Positions 15,052 through 21,830 of a stretch of DNA of 21,830 bases are shown here, piece by piece. The notes under the pieces are model-generated. The model saw nothing but the letters and a program-made list of their open reading frames with translations, was not told the origin of the DNA and ran no database searches. Each line of letters starts with the position of its first letter. Position 1 is the first letter of the stretch. The translations under genes were made by a program, and so were the position numbers. Where the stretch lies: the NCBI RefSeq assembly GCF_947254915.1, contig NZ_CAMYEZ010000017.1, forward strand, positions 1 through 21,830. Reading direction: 5' to 3'. The DNA is from an uncultured Porphyromonas sp. (GTDB lineage Bacteria; Bacteroidota; Bacteroidia; Bacteroidales; Porphyromonadaceae).

Positions 15052-15210
15052 TGAGCTATTGGGAAATTCCTCGGTAGATATCGGACTTAGCGAAGATGTA
15101 TGAGTATTGATAGCGCTATGAAACCAAGCTCAATCCACATATCCTAGACTTGTTGTCAAGCGTAGTTTGTGCAGTACCTAGATATAATGCGTCAGCCTTG
15201 AGGCACGACC

Positions 15211-15245
15211 AAGGGAAGAACCCACACAAGAGTGAGTCCTCCCCT
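15211..15245 (-). terminator. Strong hairpin, probable end of the secG operon
   Basis: On the minus strand AGGGGAGGACTCAC pairs with GTGGGTTCTTCCCTT around TCTTGT. That is about 14 pairs with one bulge and several G-U wobbles that work only in the minus-strand RNA. It lies about 50 bases after the secG stop codon. There is no T-run, so termination may need help, or it may be a 3' stabilising stem. The rest of 14742-15296 outside this and repeat copy 2 shows nothing I can assign. Confidence 0.55.
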
Positions 15246-15296
15246 CATCAATATCTGACGAGCTGAGCTACCTAGCTGGCGATGCCTGGACAGGCT

Positions 15297-15704
15297 TTAC
15301 TCAGCGGGCTGCGTAGCCTCGGGCTGTGCCTCAGGAGCAGGAGCTGGGGCAGGAGTCTCAGCTGCGGGAGCTGCAGCACCAGCGCCTGGAAGTGGTAGCG
15401 TAGCCTCTGGCTGCTGTGGTAGCAGGGGCTCACTCTGCTGAGACTTCTCAATGAAGCTCTCGCCCTGATTACCCTGTACTTGGGGCTTGATGAAGAATGA
15501 GCTGGCAATGCTGAGCACGACCATAGCTCCTGCAAGCGTCCATGTTGCCTTCTCGAGGAAGTCGGTCGTCTTGCGTACCCCCATGTACTTATTGCTTTCG
15601 CCGAAGCCTGCTGCTAGACCACCGCCCTTAGAGTTCTGGACGATGACGATGAGAATCAGCAGGATAGCTGCGATGAGGATCAGGATGGTTAGAAAGATTT
15701 GCAT
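15297..15704 (-). CDS. secG: Preprotein translocase subunit SecG
   Basis: SecG is the small SecYEG subunit that assists SecA-driven export across the inner membrane. The first helix spans about 3-22, followed by the family signature QNSKGGGLAAGFGESNKYMG (23-42). An amphipathic linker with RKTTDFLEKATW leads to the second helix (about 55-73). The tail (about 75-135) is low in complexity, rich in Ala, Pro, Glu and Gln, and longer than in proteobacterial SecG; extended acidic/proline tails occur in Bacteroidetes SecG. It lies 24 bases after the TPR-like gene and ends a four-gene operon. The signature makes the call safe. Confidence 0.93.
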   Translation of the reverse strand: MQIFLTILILIAAILLILIVIVQNSKGGGLAAGFGESNKYMGVRKTTDFLEKATWTLAGAMVVLSIASSFFIKPQVQGNQGESFIEKSQQSEPLLPQQPEATLPLPGAGAAAPAAETPAPAPAPEAQPEATQPAE

Positions 15705-15728
15705 GTCTACTATTCTATGAATGCGTAT

Positions 15729-16448
15729 TTATGAATGAGAAGCGTTGTCGATTAGCTTCCCAAGAAAGTCCAATTGAACTGCAAAGTAACTAATTTTTTC
15801 TGGAAACTTCAAGCTTAGCCCCTCAATAATTTGCTTTGCGCGCTCGTAATGCCCCTGTTTGATGTAGATAGAGGCTAGAGTTTCGGTGAAAAGCATATCG
15901 CTCGGCTCTGATTCGTCAGAGGACGTCACGATAGGTTGTGGGGCAGGGGCTGGTGCAGGCTCGCTCTCGGCGGAGTCTGTGGGGATTAGCCCTGAGAGTG
16001 TCATATCTGAAGGCGCCGACTCGTACTCCGCTGCGGAGAAATAGTCTGGGGTGCGCTCCTCCGTGGGGAGAGCCTCCGCAGAGTCATACTCCAGATCGTT
16101 CGAGAGAGGACCCTCACGCTCAGCCACTTTGCGCAGATATTGGTCTACGAGGGCAAAGGAGTCCGACGGATCGTGCGCCAGCACTGGTGTCAAGTCCTCT
16201 AGGGGCATGTGTAGTCGTGCCAGTAGGTAGAGCTTCTCTCGGCTAGGTAGGTGGGGTGCCCAGCGTTGTAGTTCCGCCTCATAGCGCAGGTCGCCCAGGA
16301 TCGACAGATTGAGCAGGTAAAGCATGACGATGCTCTGCGCATAGGGATAGGTCTCCACCAGCTCAGCCAGTGGCGAGAGCGTGTGGCGACTAAGCTCCTC
16401 AGGGTGCGCCGTCAGCCTATTCAGCTCGTCTATCGTCATCGTCTCCAT
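15729..16448 (-). CDS. TPR-like protein between lptE and secG
   Basis: A protein of about 239 residues with no signal peptide, so probably cytoplasmic. The N-terminal half (about 1-115) is helical, with LAELVETYPYAQSIVMLYLLN. The middle (about 115-185) is acidic and rich in Ser, Pro and Ala and looks disordered. The C-terminus (about 188-235) holds a TPR-like pair, FTETLASIYIKQGHYERAKQ followed by a second helix with LSLKFPEKISYFAVQLDFL. The lptE stop and this ATG overlap as TGATG; a GTG one codon earlier (16451) is an alternative start. Proteins of this shape beside lptE and secG are, as far as I recall, common in Bacteroidales. The function is unknown; a scaffold in envelope biogenesis or export is plausible from context. 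Confidence 0.8.
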   Translation of the reverse strand: METMTIDELNRLTAHPEELSRHTLSPLAELVETYPYAQSIVMLYLLNLSILGDLRYEAELQRWAPHLPSREKLYLLARLHMPLEDLTPVLAHDPSDSFALVDQYLRKVAEREGPLSNDLEYDSAEALPTEERTPDYFSAAEYESAPSDMTLSGLIPTDSAESEPAPAPAPQPIVTSSDESEPSDMLFTETLASIYIKQGHYERAKQIIEGLSLKFPEKISYFAVQLDFLGKLIDNASHS

Positions 16449-16969
16449 CACCAGTCCTCTACCGTGGCGTTAAAGATCTGCTTGACAAGATCATCAATCA
16501 GCTCATTAGCTAGCCCCTCCTGAATGTCTGAGAAGAGGTTGTTGCTGTCAAACTCTTGCGAAGAGGTAAAGGTACGTCCTGAGAAACTCTTTTTCTCATC
16601 CACCATATTGGTGTAAGAGACGCGGACCGTGATTGTAAAGCGTGTCATCGCAGAGAGCGCATCCTCCTGCATAGCCATAGGTGTGAGCTCGTAACCTACG
16701 ATGGCCCCCTCAAGAACCAAGTCCCCATTCGTCTGAACTGGTTCAAGACGTGTGTTGCGTCTGAACTGCTCCCTTAGGCGCTCCGAAAACATCTGCGACA
16801 GGGGCGGATAGACTAGAGGAGCCTGATTGGGAAAGTCCTCGATTGTTACAGTCTTGATGCGGGTGTAGTCAATGGTGGCTCCGTTGAACTTATAGCTGAT
16901 TGAGCAGCTCGTCCCCATCAGTAGAAGCATCACGACACCTATTATATATAGTAGCTTACTCCTCCCCAT
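16448..16969 (-). CDS. lptE: LPS assembly lipoprotein LptE
   Basis: LptE plugs the LptD barrel and helps place lipopolysaccharide in the outer leaflet. It is 173 residues long with a lipoprotein signal (LLYIIGVVMLLLMGTSC, C22 acylated). Immediately after comes CSISYKFNGATIDY, typical of Bacteroidetes LptE-like proteins. Later segments TVTIEDFPNQAPLVYPPLSQ, FSERLREQFRRNTRLEPV and GDLVLEGAIVGYELTP follow the family's beta-alpha-beta order. Its ATG overlaps the end of the regulator gene by 14 bases, and its stop overlaps the next gene, so it is translationally coupled on both sides. Confidence 0.88.
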   Translation of the reverse strand: MGRSKLLYIIGVVMLLLMGTSCSISYKFNGATIDYTRIKTVTIEDFPNQAPLVYPPLSQMFSERLREQFRRNTRLEPVQTNGDLVLEGAIVGYELTPMAMQEDALSAMTRFTITVRVSYTNMVDEKKSFSGRTFTSSQEFDSNNLFSDIQEGLANELIDDLVKQIFNATVEDW

Positions 16970-18173
16970 AGCTCTGCAGTTTGCGGTACAGCGTGCGTGG
17001 AGATATGTTTAGCTCTTCGGCAGCCTCAGTCTTATTGCCTCCGTGTCGCTCCAAGGCACGCATGATGAGTATGCGCTCCGCCTCTTCAATGGTCATCGGT
17101 TTATCTGGCAGGGGAGGCTCCTCCATAGGTGTCGCCACGAGTTCGCTGTCAGGCTCGGTCACCTCTTCGGCATCGGTATGCATAGGCTCCATCTCGGTAG
17201 GTACTAGCGTCGTATGGATCGGCTCATAGTGAGGCTCCTGGCGCATCGTAGCGATGGTTTGCTTGAGCGAGGTGATGTCTCGCTTCATATCAAAAAGCAC
17301 CTGATAGAGTATCTCCCGCTCATTGGCAAAGCTACGCTCCTCCGACTGGCGTCCCACAGGAACCAGCGAAGTGCTCAGCTCTTGTGTCTTGTCAGGCAGG
17401 TAGCCACGGAGGTCCTCAGCCGTCAGATGACGGTCATACTCTAAGATGCTGATGCGGTCAGTCAGGTTGCGTAGCTCACGTATGTTGCCTGGCCACGGGT
17501 AGCGCCTCAAGAGCTCCTCCGCCTCAGGCGTGATCTCTAGCATGGGGATCTGGTTCTTCTCGGCACTGAGCGAAGCAAAGAGCTTGAAGAGCAGGACTAT
17601 ATCCTCCTGTCGCTTACGTAGTGGGGGAACCACAATGGGGACCGTGCTGAGACGATAGTAAAGGTCTTCGCGAAAACGTCCACGAGCGATCGCTTCTTGT
17701 ATATTGACGTTGGTTGCAGCGACCACCCGCACATCAGTCTTGAGTGGCTTGCTAGCACCTACAGGGATAAACTCTCCCGACTCCAGCACGCGGAGCAGAC
17801 GAGCCTGCGTGGCGAGCGGTAGCTCTCCCACCTCATCCAGGAATATGGTGCCACCGTCCGCCTCCTCAAAGTAACCCTTGCGGTCAGAGATAGCGCCAGT
17901 GAAGGAGCCCTTGCGGTGACCGAAGAGCTCAGAGTCTATCGTGCCCTCGGGGATAGCGCCACAGTTGACCGCTACATAGCCCTGATGCTTGCGGAGGCTG
18001 TAGGCATGTATGATCTTGGGAAAGAACTCCTTGCCGACACCGCTCTCGCCAGTCACCAGTACAGATAGGTCTGTCGGGGCGACCTGTACGGCCGTCTCAA
18101 TAGCTCGTAGGAAGCTCGGATTGCGTCCCACGATGCCAAAGCGCTGCATCACCTGTTGTAGATCCACATTCAT
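16956..18173 (-). CDS. Sigma-54-interacting AAA+ transcriptional activator, Fis-type HTH
   Basis: This 405-residue protein opens directly with the AAA+ domain (about 13-245) and has no receiver, GAF or PAS domain. Walker A is GESGVGKE (42-49). The sigma-54 loop reads GSFTGA (89-94) instead of GAFTGA. Walker B is GGTIFLDE (107-114), arginine fingers lie around R166-R168, and sensor II is WPGNIRELRN (227-236). A coiled segment and an acidic linker (about 275-358) lead to a Fis-like HTH, GGNKTEAAEELNISPRTLYR (378-397). Without an N-terminal sensor, control must come from expression or partners. It leads the operon with lptE, the TPR-like gene and secG. The -7 box ends only 5 bases before the ATG, so the mRNA may be leaderless. 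Bacteroidetes homologues begin similarly (QRFGIVG near residue 10), which supports this start. Confidence 0.92.
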   Translation of the reverse strand: MNVDLQQVMQRFGIVGRNPSFLRAIETAVQVAPTDLSVLVTGESGVGKEFFPKIIHAYSLRKHQGYVAVNCGAIPEGTIDSELFGHRKGSFTGAISDRKGYFEEADGGTIFLDEVGELPLATQARLLRVLESGEFIPVGASKPLKTDVRVVAATNVNIQEAIARGRFREDLYYRLSTVPIVVPPLRKRQEDIVLLFKLFASLSAEKNQIPMLEITPEAEELLRRYPWPGNIRELRNLTDRISILEYDRHLTAEDLRGYLPDKTQELSTSLVPVGRQSEERSFANEREILYQVLFDMKRDITSLKQTIATMRQEPHYEPIHTTLVPTEMEPMHTDAEEVTEPDSELVATPMEEPPLPDKPMTIEEAERILIMRALERHGGNKTEAAEELNISPRTLYRKLQSYGEE

Positions 18174-18178
18174 AGGGA

Positions 18179-18186
18179 CAAAGGTA
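18179..18186 (-). promoter_or_regulatory. -7 box (TACCTTTG) directly before the regulator gene
   Basis: TACCTTTG on the minus strand is followed by TCCCT and the ATG at 18173. A start site 5-7 bases after the box would fall on or beside the start codon. No TTTG stands at -33. Confidence 0.5.
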
Positions 18187-18206
18187 CTAAAATGAGCGAT
18201 ACCATC

Positions 18207-18233
18207 TCCCCTTTACTTATTGCTGTCCAATAA
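18207..18233 (+). repeat. Short dispersed repeat, copy B (TCCCCTTT..TTATTGCTGTCCAATAA)
   Basis: Same order as copy A at 12193: TCCCCTTT, a 2-base gap, then TTATTGCTGTCCAATAA, where TTATTG and CAATAA are a perfect 6-bp inverted repeat around CTGTC. It lies about 20 bases upstream of the regulator's -7 box. No transposase gene is nearby. Confidence 0.5.
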
Positions 18234-18369
18234 AAAAGTGACCCAGTCAAGTCTGCCAAATAGAACTCACGATACGAATTGCCACTGCGGTCGGATGTAT
18301 ACGAACCCCTAGTAAAAGAGTACAGTCTCTAATGACTAGATGGTGTACTATTTCCTAACTTGTTTGTGA

Positions 18370-19662
18370 TTACGGATGATATAGTTTTGCAGTTAGCTGT
18401 GTGTTGACAGTTAGAAGCAACGGTCCCGAGATGTGCTCGGGAAGCTGGATGAGGAGCTCGCCACTGAGTGATGATTTGCCTGTGTATAGAGACTCTCCTC
18501 GTAAGTTGTAGAGAATTACTACACTATGCTCTGGCAGTCCAAATAAAATCAGCGACTCACCATCCCATCGGAACTGTATGGACGATGTCTGGGAGACGGT
18601 TTCTATAGCTGTAGTAGCTCCCTCGTATGGAATCCCTTGATGGTCATTAGCTCCTCCACAATAGTCTAGAACCTGCCATCCCTTTTGGGTTGCTTGTGTA
18701 GCGGATGTTGTGGTGCAGACATTTTCCTCGTCTTTGTTTCGTGTATTAACCGCAATGAAGCTTCCTAGAGTAGCAGTGCGCTTCGGAAGAGATGCTACTA
18801 AGTCGGTCATAGCTTTGTCTTGAAGCTTATTCCCATGGACTGCTAGCTTGTTCAGTCGGGGCATATGGCTACAGTCAAGTGTCTCCAAGCGATTGTCCTC
18901 ACAGTGTAGCCAAATCAACTGGGGCAACTCTCGGTATGACAGTTGAGCTATCTGATTCTTATAGCACCATACAACCTCTAGCTGTGAATTGTTTGATAGG
19001 TCTAAGCTATGTAACAGGTTTTCACTGCACCATAGCTTCTCTAGGAGAGTGCAGGAGCGCAGGTCAAGCTCCTGCAATTTGTTTCTATAGCACTTGAGCG
19101 TCTTGAGCTGTGCCAGGGCGGATAGATCTAGCGCTGTCAGCTCATTGTTTGAGCAGGTCAGCTCCTCTAGATGTGTCATAGAGGAGAGGTTTAGCATAGA
19201 TAGCCGATTGTTGGTACACTTGAGCTGTGTCAAGAGTGGCTTGACAGGGAAGGTGATTTGGGTTAGCTCGTTGGCGAAGCAGGCAAGCTTCGTCAGAGCT
19301 GGAGCTTGGGTTAGGTCTAAGGAGGTAAGACTATTCTGAGCGCAGTCAAGCTCTACGAGAGAGGAACAGTCGGTGATGGTGAGAGAGGTTGGCTCGGCTT
19401 GCGAGACTCTCAGAGACTGCACGTCACCTGATATGACGACTTCACGAGCTGAGAGCGTGTACTCGTGAGGTTCCTTGCTAGAGGGGTAGTGCTCCTTGAC
19501 TCCGCTTAGTGTGATCTCACCTTGATAGGCGATGGAGAGCTGAATGGTCGCACCTGGCTCTCGCAGTGTGGTAAAGCGGATGGACTGAGCAGAGAGCCCA
19601 TAGCTCCCTACGAATAGGGTAGCTATGAGACTGAGGGTGTATACGAGATGATGTCGTAGCAT
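18370..19662 (-). CDS. Internalin-J-like leucine-rich-repeat surface protein (shorter paralogue)
   Basis: This 430-residue protein starts with a signal peptide (hydrophobic 7-22, likely cut after LSAQ, 23-26). A beta domain (about 28-90) precedes LRRs at about 93-282, with a period near 21 residues. Each repeat follows the pattern L..LDLS....L..L.C..N.L, for example LTSLDLTQAPALTKLACFAN. The cysteine in 'L.C..N' is the internalin-J type seen in P. gingivalis InlJ. After a linker with GIPYEGATTA comes a C-terminal beta domain (about 362-430): SLILFGLPEHSVVILYNLRG through LLTVNTQLTAKLYHP. This resembles a type A type IX secretion sorting domain, so export to the surface is likely. It starts 3 bases after the stop of its longer paralogue, so the two share a transcript. 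Confidence 0.82.
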   Translation of the reverse strand: MLRHHLVYTLSLIATLFVGSYGLSAQSIRFTTLREPGATIQLSIAYQGEITLSGVKEHYPSSKEPHEYTLSAREVVISGDVQSLRVSQAEPTSLTITDCSSLVELDCAQNSLTSLDLTQAPALTKLACFANELTQITFPVKPLLTQLKCTNNRLSMLNLSSMTHLEELTCSNNELTALDLSALAQLKTLKCYRNKLQELDLRSCTLLEKLWCSENLLHSLDLSNNSQLEVVWCYKNQIAQLSYRELPQLIWLHCEDNRLETLDCSHMPRLNKLAVHGNKLQDKAMTDLVASLPKRTATLGSFIAVNTRNKDEENVCTTTSATQATQKGWQVLDYCGGANDHQGIPYEGATTAIETVSQTSSIQFRWDGESLILFGLPEHSVVILYNLRGESLYTGKSSLSGELLIQLPEHISGPLLLTVNTQLTAKLYHP

Positions 19663-19665
19663 AAA

Positions 19666-21306
19666 CTAGGGTACAAGAATCTTGTAAGAGTTAGAACCAA
19701 TGAGCAAAATGATCGTGCGACTAGTCATACTGGAGAGCTGTATGTGATGCTCCCCATCAAGAGAAGGCTCTGCGCAATATAAGATAGAACCATTGACAGC
19801 GTATAGTGTCACGGTGTCTGACTCAGCTCCTGTGATAACAAGCGTGTGATCTGCAAGGAGTGCCACCTGAGGACGATCTCTATGGGTTATTTGAGTCGTA
19901 CTTGTGAACCCCTCAAAAGGCACTCCAGCACCATTGTTGATGCCACCTTGAAAATCCTTCGGAGTCCAGCCCTTCGCTTTAGCTAGTTCTATGTCCGATA
20001 CCATTGGGTGGTTTAGCTCTTTAGGTGCAGAGCTGTTGATGAGCATCAAGTTCTCATAGGTATCCTGAGGTATCTTGTGCAAGGAGGTCACTAGAGCTGT
20101 CATCTCCTCGCCTTTGATTTGGTTTTCGTAACAGTATAGCTCTTCGAGGGCTCTGTTTTTGCTTAGATCTAGTTTGCTTAGTAGATTGCCTTGACAGTGT
20201 AAGTTCTTCAGCATCTGGAGCGGAGTTAGGTCTAGCGTGGATAGTTGGTTGTTTGGGCACTTTAGCGTTATTAAGTAGGGGACAGCACCTAGCTCTAATG
20301 AGGCTAAGCTGTTATTCCCACACAGTAATTCCTCTAGATTGGGGACTCCAGCTAGGTCTATTTGCTTTATCTGATTGTTTGAGCAAGCCACTCTAGTCAA
20401 GTAGTCTATTTTCCCTAGAGAGAGCTTGGATATCTTGTTGTTGGAACAATCAATGCCTGTTAGAGATGTGCAAGCAGATAGATCTAGTTCAGAGAGACTA
20501 CAACCGTAGCACCAGAGGGCAATGAGGTTTGTGGTATGAGATAGGTCTAGAGACTGGATCCCCTTATTGTTGCTACACCACAACTTGCTAAGGTCTGGTG
20601 TTGCCGATAGGTCTAAAGAAGTAATTTGATTGTTGGAGCAGATGAGTACTTCTAAGCGAGGAGCCTCTTGGAGGTTTAGTGCCTTAATCTGATTGTTACT
20701 ACAGTCCAGTACGGAGAGTTGGTTGCAATTGGATAGCTTAAGGCTTGTGATCTGAGCATCTGTACATTCGAGCTCGGTGAGAAGTCCCTTGATAAGAATT
20801 GACTGCGCTGTTATAGTGTACTCTTGCTCTAGGTTGTTGCTAGGCTTTTCTTCTAGCCCCGTAATAGTTATCTCATCGACGTACTTGAGCTTCAGTTTGA
20901 TCTTAGACCCGATAGGCAAGGAGGTCTCAACGGTTACACTAGGTTTTTGCTCTGTGGATGGCTCTACAATGTTAGAGTAGTCTTGAAACGCTTCAGCTTG
21001 TTCATAAAGATCCTTAGACCCCTTAGGTATTAAGAGAGTCCTCTTTTGGAGAGTCGTGCGATCCAAGCAACTCTCAAGCGCACCGTCTACTACAAGAGAA
21101 AAGGGCTTGTAGCCTATAGTTTTGATTTGTTCTTGTAACTTGAAGTCACCTCTTAGAGATGTCCCACCATTTGACAAAACTTGTCGTAAAAGCTGTCCCC
21201 CCTTATGATCTAATCTTAGGTTATGGTGACCAGCCCAAGCCCCAGACGTACTGAAAAGTAGCATCAGGGTCATACAGAGTGTGCGAAGAGTGAGCGACGA
21301 TTTCAT
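19666..21306 (-). CDS. Internalin-J-like leucine-rich-repeat surface protein (longer paralogue, BspA-like N-terminus)
   Basis: This 546-residue protein begins with a signal peptide (about 1-25, cut near AWA). Residues about 60-115 include LLIPKGSKDLYEQAEAFQDY followed by SNIVE. That segment is the classic end of a BspA-like LRR_5 domain, here with most of the LRR_5 array missing. A beta domain (about 122-175) shared with the downstream paralogue follows. Some ten internalin-J-type LRRs (about 176-400) come next, with units like ITSLDLSATPDLSKLWCSNN and a cysteine at each 'C.NN'. After a linker with GVPFEGFTST, the C-terminal domain (about 480-546) ends in SYKILVP, which fits a type IX secretion sorting signal. 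It is probably an adhesin or surface-binding protein. Its partner and ligand are unknown. Confidence 0.83.
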   Translation of the reverse strand: MKSSLTLRTLCMTLMLLFSTSGAWAGHHNLRLDHKGGQLLRQVLSNGGTSLRGDFKLQEQIKTIGYKPFSLVVDGALESCLDRTTLQKRTLLIPKGSKDLYEQAEAFQDYSNIVEPSTEQKPSVTVETSLPIGSKIKLKLKYVDEITITGLEEKPSNNLEQEYTITAQSILIKGLLTELECTDAQITSLKLSNCNQLSVLDCSNNQIKALNLQEAPRLEVLICSNNQITSLDLSATPDLSKLWCSNNKGIQSLDLSHTTNLIALWCYGCSLSELDLSACTSLTGIDCSNNKISKLSLGKIDYLTRVACSNNQIKQIDLAGVPNLEELLCGNNSLASLELGAVPYLITLKCPNNQLSTLDLTPLQMLKNLHCQGNLLSKLDLSKNRALEELYCYENQIKGEEMTALVTSLHKIPQDTYENLMLINSSAPKELNHPMVSDIELAKAKGWTPKDFQGGINNGAGVPFEGFTSTTQITHRDRPQVALLADHTLVITGAESDTVTLYAVNGSILYCAEPSLDGEHHIQLSSMTSRTIILLIGSNSYKILVP

Positions 21307-21780
21307 ATCGTGTTTTGCTTAATGATTAGTTATGATTAGTGATTAGTCGTTTGGATTAACCTATAGGGCTATGTGAAATGAGCGATACAACCACAGTTGA
21401 TGTCTAATTGTATCACTGACCTAGGCTTTAGATGAGTCTCTAGGGCAGACGGTGCCTTAGACTCCTCTCAGCGTATGTGTAGAGGTGTGGTTGTCTAGCT
21501 CATATTTAGCTGTTCTATTTGGCGGAGTGTGGTGAAAAATGTCTATTTTGGAAAAGACGCGCTAAGGTACAAATAGTTTTTTAGAGTGAAGTAGCCTTGG
21601 AGTCTTAAGTTCTGAAAAATTTGATGAGTAACCCGCTGTCTGCAGAGTCCAAATGTAAGTAAAAAGAGGAGTAGTCGTGGGGGAGCGGGGAGGAAAGGTA
21701 GACTCACACCTGTGGCTACTCTAGAGGGTACCAGCAAGGAATTTGCGAAATGGCTCGGTAGGCGTTTGGAATCGCTCAGC
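21307..21780 (-). promoter_or_regulatory. Gene-free leader of the LRR operon: direct repeats and hairpin
   Basis: No gene was seen. Three GATTAGT copies (21324-21330, 21334-21340, 21341-21347) sit 18 to 40 bases upstream of the start codon at 21306. AGCGATACAA (21381-21390) pairs with TTGTATCACT (21408-21417) with one mismatch, around a 17-base loop. A TACATTTG -7 box is on the minus strand at 21657-21650, too far away to assign confidently. The 13-mer AAATGAGCGATAC (21376-21388) also occurs at 18190-18202, upstream of the regulator gene. Confidence 0.4.
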
Positions 21781-21830
21781 GAGGAAACGAAAAATTCTTC
21801 GGAACTTTGATTTGCTTCTTCCGAAGTTTC
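21781..21830 (+). repeat. Dispersed TTCTTCCGAA repeat element, copy 3 (cut by window end)
   Basis: GAGGAAACGAAAAATTCTTC is identical at the left arm to copy 2, followed by GGAACTTTGATTTGC and TTCTTCCGAAGTTTC at the window edge. Similarity to copy 2 appears to extend roughly 30 bases to the left (TCGGTAGGCGTTTGGAATCG against CCGTAGATATTCTGGATTAT, then AGCGAGG in both). The right half lies outside the window. Confidence 0.8.

Noticed and set aside
18190..18202. 13-base word AAATGAGCGATAC shared with 21376-21388
   Set aside because: Recorded with the leader feature, but one shared 13-mer in 22 kb without further similarity is weak evidence for a regulatory motif.
21543..21737. 64-codon minus-strand frame near the right edge
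   Set aside because: No promoter, no recognisable motif, and it lies in AT-rich non-coding sequence; likely chance.

Overview
This window looks like a chromosomal segment of a Porphyromonas-like member of the Bacteroidales. The evidence is gene content and promoter style. The gene content includes a XerC/HPF block beside a tRNA-Tyr gene, Bacteroidetes-type LptE and SecG, two leucine-rich-repeat proteins with tails resembling type IX secretion signals, and BspA-like sequence. The promoters are mostly of the Bacteroidetes -7 type (TAnnTTTG), and several genes have weak or no Shine-Dalgarno sequence. The genus is an inference. No plasmid, phage or intact insertion sequence is visible.

Layout. 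(1) 1-323: the 5' part of a tRNA-Tyr gene with a near-perfect promoter, both on the minus strand. (2) 323-4969, minus: a tightly packed operon. Its first gene encodes an intact alkaline-phosphatase-fold phosphoethanolamine transferase-like enzyme, its second a paralogue that has lost the catalytic residues, and its third a tyrosine recombinase fused in frame to a ribosome hibernation factor domain. (3) 5065-5724, minus: a secreted protein with five 17-residue repeats. (4) 5740-6133: a divergent regulatory region with copy 1 of a dispersed repeat family, a related hairpin and an inverted-repeat operator candidate. (5) 6134-7129, plus: an eight-helix membrane protein of unknown function. (6) 7526-11005, plus: nadB-nadC-nadA, the complete de novo route from aspartate to nicotinate mononucleotide, closed by a strong terminator. 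(7) 11476-12102, plus: a small outer-membrane beta-barrel protein; facing it at 12262-12861 is a lipoprotein. (8) 12970-14741, minus: serS-smpB, both concerned with translation. (9) 14742-15296: copy 2 of the repeat family and a strong hairpin that probably ends the secG operon. (10) 15297-18173, minus: a sigma-54-type activator, lptE, a small TPR-like protein and secG, overlapping or nearly so, which links envelope biogenesis and protein export. (11) 18370-21306, minus: two tandem internalin-J-like LRR surface proteins. (12) 21307-21830: a gene-free leader with direct repeats, a hairpin and, at the edge, copy 3 of the repeat family.

The most unusual items are the dispersed element, with at least three copies in 22 kb and 21-bp internal units; the XerC-HPF fusion; and the active/inactive pair of phosphoethanolamine transferase paralogues. 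Everything was read by eye from sequence and translations. No similarity search, folding program or alignment was run.
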